From positions 1 to 28,972 of the forward strand of contig JADNRX010000626.1 of NCBI GenBank assembly GCA_015501595.1: 28,972 nt of DNA, written 5' to 3'. Numbering within the stretch: position 1 is the stretch's first letter; each line of letters begins with the position of its first letter. The notes below the pieces were generated by a model, which was not told where the DNA came from, did no database searches, and saw nothing but the letters and a program-made list of their open reading frames with translations. Below, piece by piece: positions 1-10,278 of this stretch. The DNA comes from Hymenopellis radicata. Its lineage: Eukaryota > Basidiomycota > Agaricomycetes > Agaricales > Physalacriaceae. Position numbers and translations under genes: made by a program.

Positions 1-2923
1 CGTTGGATAGCTTTGGGCCTGACCAAAACGACGCTCCCTATCTTGTATGTAGGACATTCGCGCGAGGGATGCAGCAACATCGTCCTGAATGTCGTAGTAC
101 CATGTCTCTGCAGAGATGGCATCGATCGCCTCTATGTTGATGATGGCGAAAGGGCTGCTGTCATCTGAGGCATCAAGTTCCTCGAGTCCAAGGGCTTTGG
201 CGTACATGGGCGCAGCGACTCGCAAGAGAGAAAATTCACCGAGGTCATCACGACGACCTGGTAACTTTTTGAGTGCGTCGGACGGAGCTGCCCTCGTCTA
301 CAGACATTTCAGAAAGATTGGAGGAACGACAGAACGAGAGAAGTACCGTTCCACGAGTGCTACTTCGCGTTACTCTGCGTGGTATTGGTGACACCTTTGA
401 GTTGACCCATAAGAAGGTAACAACCGCGAGGAGATGAACTCACCTCTGGCTCTGCGAATATCTGCGAGGGGCGCAGCTGGTCAAGCAATCGACGAACGGC
501 GCTCAGCGGGAGTCGATCATCCTCGTATTTCTCAATGTCAACCTGGATAGCGACCCAAATAGTACTCTCATCCTCCAACTCTAGCATAAACAGCAACTTA
601 GGCAAAGCGGAAGCGGTATGGATGCAGAAGACGGTCGTTTCTTGCTGTGACATCCAGGTGCCAACTCCTGATGGACTATCCGAAAAAGTGCATAGTGGAA
701 CCAAGGTTCCTGGTATGTAGTCGTAGAAATAGCGCTCGGGTTCTGCTCGAGGTTTGGACTGCATCAAGGTGATCAGTCTAGCATGTTGATCTGCCCAAGT
801 AGGTACAGATCCCGGAAACGAAAACATTTCAGACAGCCGACGTGAAGAGGACCAGGCATGAGAAAGACTTAGCGCGATCATGGAAAGAGTGCAGGATGTA
901 GTCCTGTATGGCAAGAATTTGGGATCTAGATAAAAAGCGAGATCCGAAATTGATTTGAACTTGGATACAAACCATGACGTGCCCCCAAGGAGTGTAATCG
1001 GTTCGTCGATAGCTACCGTTTCCGAGTCTAAATCAATGAAATGAGCAAAGCCTTCACTGACAAGACTTGTCCTCTCTGAACCGAAAGTCAAAGGGTGATC
1101 CCGATTCAGAAGGCAATTGACGAGTGCATCATGAAGAGTCGCTCTTGCACAAGAAGCTGTAGAAGCATCAGTCGATCTGTTCACCCAGCCATGGGAAAAT
1201 TCTCCTACTTGCGTCAAAGAGAGACACGTTCGCAAGTCTCGAAAGGTCGATTTCGGACTCATCACCCTTTTCGTACATGCGCTTTTCGTCACGGGGGTGA
1301 AATCCTCGCGTGAAATCAGCAAGAAAGACATTAAGACACTGGTGAGGCTTTCTGAAGTTGTGACGGAAGAGTTCACTGATGAAAACGGCGGTATATCGAT
1401 ATCTTTGAAATGATCAGAACTTCTTGGCCACGTTGAATTTGCTTGAACTTGCTGACCTACCAGGCAGCCAGCGCACCATACGCCGAACCAAGCTGATACC
1501 AGAAGGGCGATTCCGAAGCTTTGGCGGTAACAGCCCTTCGATGTACGCCTTATGACGTGCCGGGTCCTCCAGAAAGTCTCCCGTGTTCGATGAACGCTTA
1601 TATGCGCTCCATTCGGGATCGTCACAGTTGAAGTGCGTTCGACTGATATCGGTGCCGGCCACAACGAAAGAGACATTGAAGTCCTTCACGTGCGTATGCC
1701 ATACTCGCAGAATATCCTTTAGGATAGGGTGTGAGTTGTATTTGCCAACAGCACCTCTGCCAGCATTGGCTTCGTCAAGTGCAATGAAAAGAGGTTCAGA
1801 AGTTATCGAAGGCCAAACTGAAAAGAGTTCAGTAAGTGTAGCATGGATAGCATCGTCGATGAACGCATTGTCTGCGTGCCAACGCTCCATTGAGCTCAGA
1901 ACGTTGAGGATAGGCTGTCCTACATCGACCCCTACGAGATCTTCCTGTATTTGGTAACAAAGCCAAATGCGCTTGGCATCATCCTGGTTTTCCACCGACA
2001 CCGCCACTTCAAGGAAGAGTTTCAGTTGTAGAAGACGGCCCAGGAGTATTTTGCTGAATAGGCGATGCACACAAGCATCGATGCAATCCTGCTCCACTTC
2101 TCGAGACACCGCAATCGTCGTGTCCACCAATGGGCTCCAGCCAAGTGCTGTGAATTCGCCCACCGCACGTTGGACGTCTGAACTGCCCAGGCTACCCTCG
2201 TCAACATGACAGGTGAAGAACAATCCCCAATATTGACACAGGCCCTCATAGAGAAGTTTGGTTTTCCCAGATGCAGATACATTCACGAGAAACCTGATAC
2301 CCGTTAATTCAGAAGGAAATAGGTGAAAAAAAAAGACGACGAACGTATGCCCGCTGGGGCGAAATATAGAACGTATGCGCGCAGTAAGGGTTCCATCAGC
2401 TTTGAATCCACCCAGATTGTAAAGGGGCATGATCGGACGATCTAGCCTGGACCATGGTACTTTCGGAATCGCAACAGATGCACTATGGGCACGAATCGAG
2501 GCGTCTGAAGAGGACTCATTAATCCACACCCCAACGACGGGGAAAGATTTAGCGCAGCAAGCGGTGGCGAAAATCGTCTTCAATTTATCGAGAAGTTGGA
2601 CAGTTTGTGAGCAATGTACCCTGTCACGCCAATGCTGCTTGCGCGGATGATCAGACAGTAAAGCTACAATCATTTGAGCATAATGGTTACGTCGGTGGTC
2701 CTCGCTTACAAGAATCTTCCAGTCGGTGTAGATTTTCCAACAAGAAAGCCTCGTGTAACATGTAGTACATGAACGGCCGTTCTTGGAGTGTTTTACGACA
2801 AGTGTCGAAATCTGCATTGGGGTGGCCTTCGACCATGCCGCGCAGTGTAGACAGTAGTCGAGCAGCATCGTCTATGCGATCTACAGACCGAAATTTATCG
2901 TAGATTTTGGGGTCTATCTTCAT
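1..2923. repeat. Left arm of an inverted duplication (partner 11761-14694)
   Basis: The body of copy 1 from base 1 to 2923 matches 11761-14694 in inverted orientation, with only a few percent differences by eye, introns included. The match begins at ATGAAG (minus strand, 2923) and runs to the window edge. Sequence 5' of that ATG is unrelated in the two copies. The arms lie about 8.8 kb apart. Confidence 0.85.
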
Positions 2924-3174
2924 GGTTGATCTTGTAACCGGCGAAATAAAGGCAGGAGGGGCGTTCATCTGAGCCACGATTTCCTCCAGCTTTCCCTCCC
3001 ACAACGCTCTGTCTACAAAGTCGAGTTACGTTAGCTTTCCGTATGCGTCAAGTGAAATAAGCAAACACCTTCGGGCTTGAGGTTGTCCAGAATGAAGGTG
3101 TGATATTGTCGCAGAAGCGCTTGGAGACTGGGTGAGAGCCCACCAGTGTCCGTATTAGATCCGAGATTCAGCAT
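1..3174 (-). CDS. Crinkler/RHS-like P-loop NTPase with nuclease-fold C-terminus, copy 1 (3' end cut by window)
   Basis: Seven exons on the minus strand: 3069-3174, 2710-3012, 2345-2663, 1457-2293, 1209-1402, 444-1156 and <1-297. Introns are 46-146 nt. The first six exons total 2,472 nt with no stop, so the frame is intact; about six C-terminal residues lie beyond base 1 by comparison with copy 2. The exon 3/4 join puts a Walker A-type SASGKT after FLVNV. A Walker B-like LFIALDEANAG and then FVVAGTDIS follow. The C-terminal part has the strand IWVAIQVD, which aligns with WVAVQAK in copy 3, the Q-x-K of a PD-(D/E)XK nuclease core. Here K is D, and the upstream GPD is replaced by LPK, so catalysis is doubtful. 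CR/RHS membership is inferred from the NTPase plus nuclease-fold layout, not from a search. The start ATG at 3174 is shared with copy 3. Confidence 0.6.
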
Positions 3175-3612
3175 ATTTAGAGGAGGTTATGTCAAATGGT
3201 GAGTAATAGACGGGAATGAGGAATGACGAAGAAGGCATGTGCGCTGCAGATTTATACCCTGCCACCATCAGAGGACAAAAAAGGCGCCTCTTGTAACACG
3301 TTACGGTACGAGAACAATAAGTCTCTTGTTCGGAATTGATGTACACGGCGATCACGAAGAGTCCTGTCATGGAACAAAAGATAGTTAGCCGAACAAGCGC
3401 CCATGAACGGAGAAAGGACTAGCTACTCACAGGCGCGTTCCTACTACACTCTACTACATAGTTGATCTCATAACAAGTCGACCACGGTTCATCGGCGCAC
3501 ACGACTGGCTATAGTTGGCCTGTACGTAGATGCGTAGAATCCGAGACGTTCAAGACCCCCCGGTCCAAGCTCAATTGTTCGAATTTGTGGCTTCTTCAAG
3601 TTGTTTGATCTT
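3175..3612 (-). promoter_or_regulatory. Conserved promoter/5' leader of copy 1 with candidate leader intron
   Basis: This block is nearly identical to 18251-18660 upstream of copy 3, apart from small indels. It contains a candidate leader intron at 3364-3430 (gtgagt ... atgacag) that copy 3 also has, at 18439-18509. This suggests the block is transcribed leader plus promoter. Similarity ends near 3600 after the shared gttcgaatttgtggcttctt. I see no clear TATA box. Confidence 0.5.
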
Positions 3613-3690
3613 GTGAAAGACAGACATTACGAACATGATCACGTCATGTACGTGGGAGTGTTTGGCATATTTCCGGCGGGCCGGCGGGTC
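3612..3690 (+). repeat. Dispersed ~50-bp motif, occurrence 1
   Basis: The core gatcacgtcatgtacgtggg with flanking bases recurs at 6444-6500 (same strand) and at 11690-11745 (opposite strand). It includes an imperfect palindrome, ACATGA-N5-TCATGT. Here it lies just beyond the conserved leader of copy 1. Its role is unknown; it may be the relic of a mobile element end. Confidence 0.6.
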
Positions 3691-4127
3691 CTTTGCCAGG
3701 TGCTTGCCGTCGACGCATCACGCTGATCACAGTACACCTTGATTGCCCGACAGCCTGAGGTAAGACCAGTTGTCCGTGATGGCTTCGTGTAATTATTTGA
3801 GGCTCCTCGGGTTTTGTTCAACTTGCGGTCGCCAGTTTCCAGAGCATGACTTACTACTTATGCAGTACAGAATTGCGCCGAAAAACCGCACCGACTGCCA
3901 GATGACGGATGTGAGGCTCGTATGGATCAGAAGAGCCTAGGTCAAAACTTACTCTTTCATATCGACGCTGCCTGCCCGAACACGATGTCCGAAGAGGTCC
4001 ATGATGCATGATGTAGAGACACTTCGAAAGGTAGTAGTAGTACAAGATACCTCTGAATCCTTAAAAGCTACTATTGAGTGCTACAGAATATTTTATAAGA
4101 TGAGGTCTCTGCGAACATAAAATCAAA
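3691..4127. other. Intergenic, no gene seen
   Basis: Short reading frames only, without recognisable domains or consistent splice structure. It probably holds the 3' flank of the DUF6534 gene. Confidence 0.5.
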
Positions 4128-5559
4128 CTATGAGAGGATGAGCGCCGGGTAGTAAGATTCGGTCGCGTTATAACGCTGCTCACCTCTCGGCAGCTTCAAG
4201 TCGACTTGGATACTTGATTTGCTGTTGAGTGAGGGCCATTCATTTCCTGTCACATGAGTTTCCCGGGAGACTTCAATGGCGAGTTCTTGCTGTTGTGCCC
4301 GCCTATTGATGACCTGTTCGATGGAGAGGTGATGTGTAGTTTGGAGAATACGAAGAAGACAGCTCACATACCTGCAAGTCAACAGAGTTCACGCTAATCG
4401 CGTTTTCCGTTTCCCGGATGTCAAGTCGAGCATTGAGGGTCTATGGCTGAAATCAGCTTCGAGACCGACGTAAAACGGTGACCCCTACAGTCAAGAACGT
4501 GATACTTCGCCCAATCAGTATATTTTCCGAAGTAAGAAGAGTAGGGAGTACTAACGTGTAGAAACGGCCAAGACTCAGAATGAAAGGATAGTGGAAATTT
4601 GTCTGCACAGATGTTGTTGCTAGAATCAGGATGACGATCTGTCCCGAAAATGAGTGGCGGGGTTTCGCTGCAACTTACTACGCGCTTACCGCGCAAAGAG
4701 TCACCGGCAGCGCCGATTGAATAGATAGCTGCATATATCGAGAGATTATCCTGTTAGTGTCTTGACTGCAGTGAGAACGTAGCCATCGTGGAAACTACTG
4801 AAACATGCTCACGTTTAAAAGCAGTTTTCTGACGCCGCAAATAGAATATCATTATGGCGCTAGACGGAGTTAAGAGCTCAGTACCAAGTCTTAGTCCGAG
4901 AACAACGACATGTATGCCTACCTCAAGAGGGCATCGCTAGCTACGCTAAGCGAGAGCCAGACATAGGCCGTTGTCACAGCAGCCCCACGTTGAGTCAATT
5001 CCGATTTCTGCAGGACTTTGAACGATACAACCCAGGCAGGAACAGCAGCGCCAAAAACGAGAGCCGCGAGAAATGCACATAGGATGCGGCTGTTCGAAAA
5101 TCGGCAGATTCGGTACAGCAGAAAGATTTGAACAGGAATCGCGGTACTGCCTTACGCATCAGTTGAATCTTCAATGCACTCGAAGAAGAGTATGCACGTA
5201 CAGAGTGGAAAAGAGCGGCGACAGATCAATGTTCCACGTAGTGCCTTTCAAGACGTCTACTTCCGCAAAGTGCTCGATGACATAATGCCAGAGGCCAGCG
5301 AAAGCGTTCACAGTGAGCAGGACATCTATCACGGCCATCCAGACGACCGCGTAGCTATCAGGATGTCTCAACGTATGGCATGAGTAGTTTATGTCAAAAC
5401 GACGCACAATATGATCTTGTTGTCCTTGAAGCTGGCCGTGAAGTAGGTAACATACTGGACGGCGCATACACCTAGAAGAAGAGTGTATATAGTGACTCCA
5501 ATTAGAAGAGGACCAAGGACCTGTCTAATCACTGTGAGAGGAATAGGTTCAGTGGACAT
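4128..5559 (-). CDS. DUF6534-type multi-pass membrane protein
   Basis: Eight exons: 5408-5559, 5202-5354, 4922-5146, 4813-4859, 4690-4760, 4552-4638, 4372-4440 and 4128-4313. Together they give 990 nt, a 329-residue protein, about the usual size of this family. All phases close. Hydrophobic segments include LGPLLIGVTIYTLLLGVCA near the N-terminus, VVWMAVIDVLLTVNAFAGLW, ILCAFLAALVFGAAVPAWVV and VTLCAIVILILATTS. The C-terminal tail is polar, with NARLD and ISVNSVDL, as is common in agaricomycete DUF6534 proteins. The function of the family is unknown; it is predicted to sit in a membrane. The start is the first ATG, about 40 nt downstream of a TATA box. Exon 7 depends on a gtactc donor and an atag acceptor and is the least certain. 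Confidence 0.82.
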
Positions 5560-5598
5560 ACTTCGAAGGACGGTGGGAAAACAGTAGAGCTCTGACTG

Positions 5599-5605
5599 TT
5601 ATATA
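5599..5605 (-). promoter_or_regulatory. TATA box of the DUF6534 gene
   Basis: TATATAA on the minus strand, about 40 nt upstream of the ATG at 5559. Position and sequence fit a fungal TATA element. Confidence 0.5.
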
Positions 5606-5609
5606 AGTA

Positions 5610-6443
5610 CCCCCAGCGACTCGGAGGAAGCGGGAACTCGTCTACTCATTCGAGTAGGCAAGACCCCGCTCGGCGTCTACGTGAGAACAAGTAGTGGCAG
5701 AATGATCGCCGTTCGAGAGTGAGACACCGTTGTGAGTCCAAGAAGCAGAGAGCCACACATGACGAACACATATCAGAAAATTAGAGCGAACCCGGAATCA
5801 CTCATATGTACGTTTAAGCGAGATTTCATTTATCGTCCGAGATCCTCGGCTGCTGGCACGCATTCATGTCCTCCACAGCTAAGGTTGTCGTCGCCGTCTC
5901 CTGCTTGATCATGATCAGGTCGGTAGTGGTCAAACCCTTCTTCCCACGATGGATCCTCTTCATCTATCATGATCCTCCCAACTGTCACTCTCATCAAAGC
6001 CAACAACGGGAAGCGTACTTGGAGATATTTTCCTCGCATGTGCAGTTGTCACCTAACGGCATCTGACTTGATTCTCCTCTCGCAGCCCCAACGAGAGGTC
6101 CGCTGGGTACGGCAGAGAGAGCTGTCCATCGAGAACGCCTCCTTATTGGGCGCCGATTGAGATGGGGGTTGCGCCTACTATGCAGCCTGCGCGGCGTTGG
6201 ATGGAGTCATGAGCCCGACATTTTCCATCCAGATGTACCTCAGATATCACGAACCGAACATCCACTTCCGACTCACTGCTCAGTAGGTGGGACGGACCCG
6301 TTGCAACCTATGAGTGGGATGCTGGTGGCACTCAGGATCTGGAGGTGCCTGTGAGAAAAGGTAAGCAATGAGTAAAGGGTTAGACTTACTCGATGATTAG
6401 CCTTGTGTAAACATTTCTGTTTAAACCCGAATTAGGCGTCTTG
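5610..6443. other. Gene-poor stretch with a possible decayed coding fragment
   Basis: No intact gene is seen. On the minus strand from 6228, an open stretch beginning MENVGLMTPSNAAQAA is broken by stops. A neighbouring frame then reads VGATPISIG and, after one stop, LSLPYPADLSLGLREEN to about 6065. The composition looks coding-like, but I do not recognise the product. It may be the remnant of a dead gene. Confidence 0.25.
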
Positions 6444-6500
6444 TGAAAGGCGGACAATACGAACATGATCATGTCATGTACGTGGGAGTATTTGGCGCCG
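6444..6500 (+). repeat. Dispersed ~50-bp motif, occurrence 2
   Basis: It shares cttgtgaaag, acgaacatgatca and gtcatgtacgtgggagt with 3612-3668, with scattered substitutions. The preceding gaattaggcgt also occurs near 18675. A perfect hairpin follows at once. Confidence 0.6.
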
Positions 6501-6524
6501 GTCCTTGCCGTCGACGTACCAAAT

Positions 6525-6556
6525 CAATGATCATCACGATTGCGTGATGATCATTG
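6525..6556. repeat. Perfect 14-bp inverted repeat, 4-nt loop
   Basis: CAATGATCATCACG at 6525-6538 pairs perfectly with 6543-6556 across the loop ATTG. It lies about 250 bp upstream of the glycosyltransferase start and 25 bp after the dispersed motif. It could be a mobile element end, a cruciform or a regulatory hairpin. No T-run follows, so a terminator role is not supported. Confidence 0.7.
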
Positions 6557-6744
6557 CATGCCTTTTTGGAGACCGCCACGACCAACTTGAGCGCCCTTCG
6601 TTAGCGCGCGGTACTCGTCTTCAGGCTATTCTCTGAAGCTAGGATCGAAGTCGGGTACAAGGGGTTCAACGCGAAACCTGAACACCAATCTCATGGGGCT
6701 GTGGAATGACATGGAGGAGGTTCAGGAGCTTTCCAACAAGGATA

Positions 6745-6752
6745 CATAAATA
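6745..6752 (+). promoter_or_regulatory. TATA-like element of the glycosyltransferase gene
   Basis: CATAAATA about 54 nt upstream of the ATG at 6806. Plausible in position but a weak match. Confidence 0.3.
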
Positions 6753-6805
6753 GTCTGGCATCCAGCGCTTAAAGCCAATAGATTCTTACCCCTTCCCAAC
6801 TCACC

Positions 6806-8163
6806 ATGGCCCAAACTCCCAAGCCTTTCGTCCTCATCACGTCCATGCCCGCTATGGGCCATTACGCTCCGATGCGCGCCATCGCGAACGGCCTCATCCA
6901 GCGAGGATACGAGGTGACGATCCTCACTGGGCCTCGATACCGCGAGAGCGCTGAGGAGATGGGCGCAGCGTTCGTCGCGCTCGGTGGCCATCTCAACGAC
7001 CTCGACACCGACATCACGAAAATCCTCCCAGGCTTATGGAGCTCAAGCCAGGCCCCGAGATGTTAGCGTACTCGATTACGGAGGTGTTCGTCAAGGCTAT
7101 TCCTGACCAGCATGTGGGTATCCAGCAGATTTTTGGGTCGCTCCGTGATAAGGATCCATCTCGCCCTATCGTCTTGGTCAATGAAAACACCTTCTTGGGC
7201 GGCTTTGCGACTATCTTTGGCGCACGTGGTCTCCATCCTGACGCGACTATTACCATCGGTATCAACCCTCTCATCCTCTCCAGCGAGGACCTAGCGCCGT
7301 TCGGGCCTGGTCTTCTCCCGCCAACCACACCCGAAGAGCGCGAGACCTACGCCGCCATGCGCAAACAGAACCAAGGCTTCATGGCCGGGCCTAAAGCCGA
7401 GTTCGAGCGTGTCTTGGCCGCGCTGGGTGAGGCGAAGCCTGAGCTTCCTCCCAACTTCTTTGACGCCATGATATTGAAAGCGGATCGCTTCCTCCAGATG
7501 TGCGTCCCGAGTCTCGAGTACCCGCGCAGCGACGCGCCTGACTCTGTCCGTTTCACGGGTGGCCTTCCGCGTGGACATCGTTACCGCGGTAAGGAGGCGC
7601 AACTGCCAGACTGGTGGCAGACGGTCATCGCGAACTCAGAGAAGAAGCGCATCGTTGCCGTCGCACAGGGCACCGTACAGCTCGACTACTCGCAGCTCGT
7701 CATCCCAACCCTCACCGCGCTCGCCGATGAAGAGGACGTGATAACCGTCGCCGTCCTGGGCAAACATGGCGCGACATTACCTTGTGATTTCGTCGTGCCC
7801 AAGAATGGGTATGTCGGAGATTACATCCCGTTCGACGATATCCTCGAACACGTCGACGCGTTTGTGACGAACGGAGGCTACGGCGGCTTCCAGCACGCTA
7901 TGGCACACGGTGTTCCGGTTGTTGTCGGAGGAGCAACAGAGGACAAGCCGGAGGTCGCTGCGCGTGCGGAATGGGCGGGTGTGGGTGTGAATTTGAAGAC
8001 GGACAAGCCTTCGCCCGAGCAAGTCAGGACGGCGGTGCGAGAGGTGTTGGACCACCCAAAGTATAAAGCGCGCGCCGTGGAGATTGAGAAGGAGATGCAG
8101 ACTTATGATCCGATTCAGATCATTGCGGATTCGGTGGATGAGCTTGCGAAAGCGGCAAAGTAA
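6806..8163 (+). CDS. GT1 / MGT-like UDP-glycosyltransferase with one frame break
   Basis: A GT-B fold glycosyltransferase of about 450 residues that would transfer a sugar from a nucleotide donor to an unidentified small acceptor. The N-terminal domain has SMPAMGHYAPMRAIANGL. The C-terminal donor site has VTNGGYGGFQHAMAHGVPVV followed by GGATEDKPEVAARAEWAG, the pattern of macrolide-type and UDP-glycosyltransferases. The ATG context (caccATGg) is good. The frame changes near 7030-7036: the first frame ends after ITKILPG, and the second continues MELKPGPEML with no residues apparently lost. No GT-AG intron with the needed length fits without removing family-typical sequence. One missing base, from mutation or sequence error, is the simplest explanation. 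The rest of the gene has no introns. Confidence 0.85.
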
Positions 8164-8663
8164 ACTTGTTCTCAAATAGATACCTACTAGATACCTCAAC
8201 AGAATAGGAATATAGATTTCGTGATACATAGGACGATTACACTCTTGGATTTGGGCTTGTAAACCATTCAAGGCGTTCATTTGCCATTGGGATTTGTATT
8301 AACTGACAAGGAATGTAGATTCATAGATGATTATCCGTCGACGCCAGAGAGGACGCAGCATTGTTTGACGTATCTGCAGCAGAGTATTCTCTGCCGCCCA
8401 CATATCGGCTTGGAGGTTACGAGGTGGCCAACGCAAGGAGAAACCACGACATGGTCTGCAACGATGAGATGCCGGTTTATGCAGAGACAGCGAGGAATTG
8501 TATCCCAAGGCGACTCTTTTCTTTCTCTCGAGTAAACTGTAAGATACGCAAACCCAACGAGTCCGCTGTTCTGAGCTTGTCGGCGGAGCAGAACCCAAAT
8601 AGTAAATACGCGCGTCGCGCGTTAATTATGAAATTCAAATAACTCCCGAAAAGGAGATACCCC
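8164..8663. other. Intergenic, no gene seen
   Basis: The 3' flank of the glycosyltransferase gene and the promoter region of the E2 gene. Only overlapping short frames without recognisable features. Confidence 0.5.
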
Positions 8664-8696
8664 ATGGGTCCTCCAACAGCCTTGCTTTCGACCATC

Positions 8697-10278
8697 ATGT
8701 ATCGACGCCTACTGCTTCGCCGACCTCTGCTCGCCTCCCGCCTTCACACTTCTTCAGTCTTATTCAAATCTCTGAGAACATTCAAGCTCGCCGACATTGG
8801 CGAGGGCATCACAGAATGCGAGGTCATCAAATGGTTCGTCAAGCTCCGGCCGTCTCCCAGCTCGATGTGTATTTGATTCCCTAGAATATATTACAGGAGT
8901 GTAGAAGCCAAGTCTACTGTACAAGCTTTCGACCCGCTATGCGAAGTGCAAAGTGACAAGGCCAGCGTCGAAATAACGAGCCCATTTGACGGAGTAGTCG
9001 TTGACTTGCTCGTCAAGGAGGGCGACATTGCTAAAGTCGGCTCCGGATTATGTACCATAGAGGTCGACGAGGACGACAACGATGCGGCGGACAAAGTCGA
9101 GCCTGAACCTTCGACGCCCGTCCAGGCGAAGCAGCCAGAGCCGGAACCTTCACCCCCAGTGAGCCGGCGCGACGACCGCATCCCTTGGATCCAAACAACC
9201 CCTCGCCGTTGAGCAGCAACAGCTCAGATGTCTTGGCGACTCCCTCTGTCCGTCATTACGCTCGACAAAACAGCGTCGATCTTGCTCAAGTCACCCCCGG
9301 CAGCGGACGCGATGGCAGAGTCGAGAAGAAGGACGTTGATGCGTTTTTAACTGGTAAATCGCCCAGAGCGTCTTCCTTTGTCCCAACGGAACAAGACACT
9401 GTCGTAGAGCTCACTCGGACGCGTCATGGAATGTGGAAAGCCATGGTCAAGGTACGTTTGTGCAACTGGTAGAAACATAAACCTTATTGGTCTTCATGCA
9501 GAGTCTAGAAGTACCTCATTTCGGATACTCTACGAGCTTGGATATCACATCCCTCTACGAGCTTATTCCCACCCTTAATGCCCATATCCCGGAACACTTT
9601 CGCCCGGTTCCGTCTACTGCCCCTCCTCCACTCCCTGTCGACCCGTCCTCTATATATCCTGCCCCGCATCGTACACGAGTGCCAGAAGAGAAACAATTTA
9701 CGCGTCTTACCTATCTCCCTATCCTCCTCAAGATGCTTGCTAAATCCATGATTGAATGGCCGCTTTTCCGCTCTTCCATAACACCCTCGCAAGTATCCGA
9801 TGCGAAGCCGACGTTGACCGTCCGTCCACATGCTGATATCAATATCGCATTGTCCACCCCTTCCGGCTTGTACACTCCGACGCTGCAAGGAGTCGACACG
9901 CAAACGATATACGGTCTTGCGTCGTCGCTAAAACACCTGTCGCATTTAGGGCGTCAGACACCCTGCGCCCTTACGCCGAAGGAGATGCCCAAGCGGGGCG
10001 GGACGCTGACGGTGTCGAATGTTGGGGCCATTGGTGATGGGGACTATGCATCTCCCGTGCTTGTTCCGGGAGGGGGAGTCGCCATTGTTGCCCTTGGACG
10101 AGCTAAGTGGGTTTGGGACGTGAACCGTGGTGATGGGAAGGGTGAGAGGCGGTTGAAGCTTGGCGTGAGCTGGAGTGGAGATCATCGAGTTGTGGAAGGC
10201 GCTGAATTGGCCGCGTTTGTGGAGTGTTGGCGCTCGTATGTTGAGAATCCTGCGAGGCTCATAGCGGATAGCGTATAA
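8697..10278 (+). CDS. Branched-chain 2-oxoacid dehydrogenase E2 (dihydrolipoyl transacylase), mitochondrial
   Basis: The E2 core of the branched-chain complex carries acyl groups on lipoate to CoA in the mitochondrial matrix. Exons: 8697-8851, 8897-9451 and 9502-10278. The start at 8697 gives an arginine-rich presequence (MYRRLLLRRPLLASRL); an in-frame ATG at 8664 is the alternative. The lipoyl domain contains FKLADIGEGITECEV and the lipoyl-lysine motif EVQSDKASVEITSPFDG. The subunit-binding domain contains ATPSVRHYARQ and TPGSGRDGRVEKKDVDAF. The acyltransferase domain ends with SGDHRVVEGAELAAF; the HRxxDG aspartate is glutamate here. The interdomain linker holds one frame break near the C5 run at 9153-9157, where one missing base would restore continuity into the following ARRPHPLDPNNP. 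The total of about 495 residues is normal for the family. The domain content matches the mammalian gene DBT. Confidence 0.88.

Noticed and set aside
1583..1957. Plus-strand ORF of 124 residues conserved in inverted form at 12732-13106
   Set aside because: It is antisense to the conserved NTPase exon of copies 1 and 2. Its conservation follows from the duplication.
3155..3370. Conserved upstream frame beginning MTGLFVIAV in copies 1 and 3, looking like a signal anchor
   Set aside because: Its ATG lies inside the candidate leader intron, and a homopolymer difference breaks the frame in copy 1. It is better read as conserved leader sequence.
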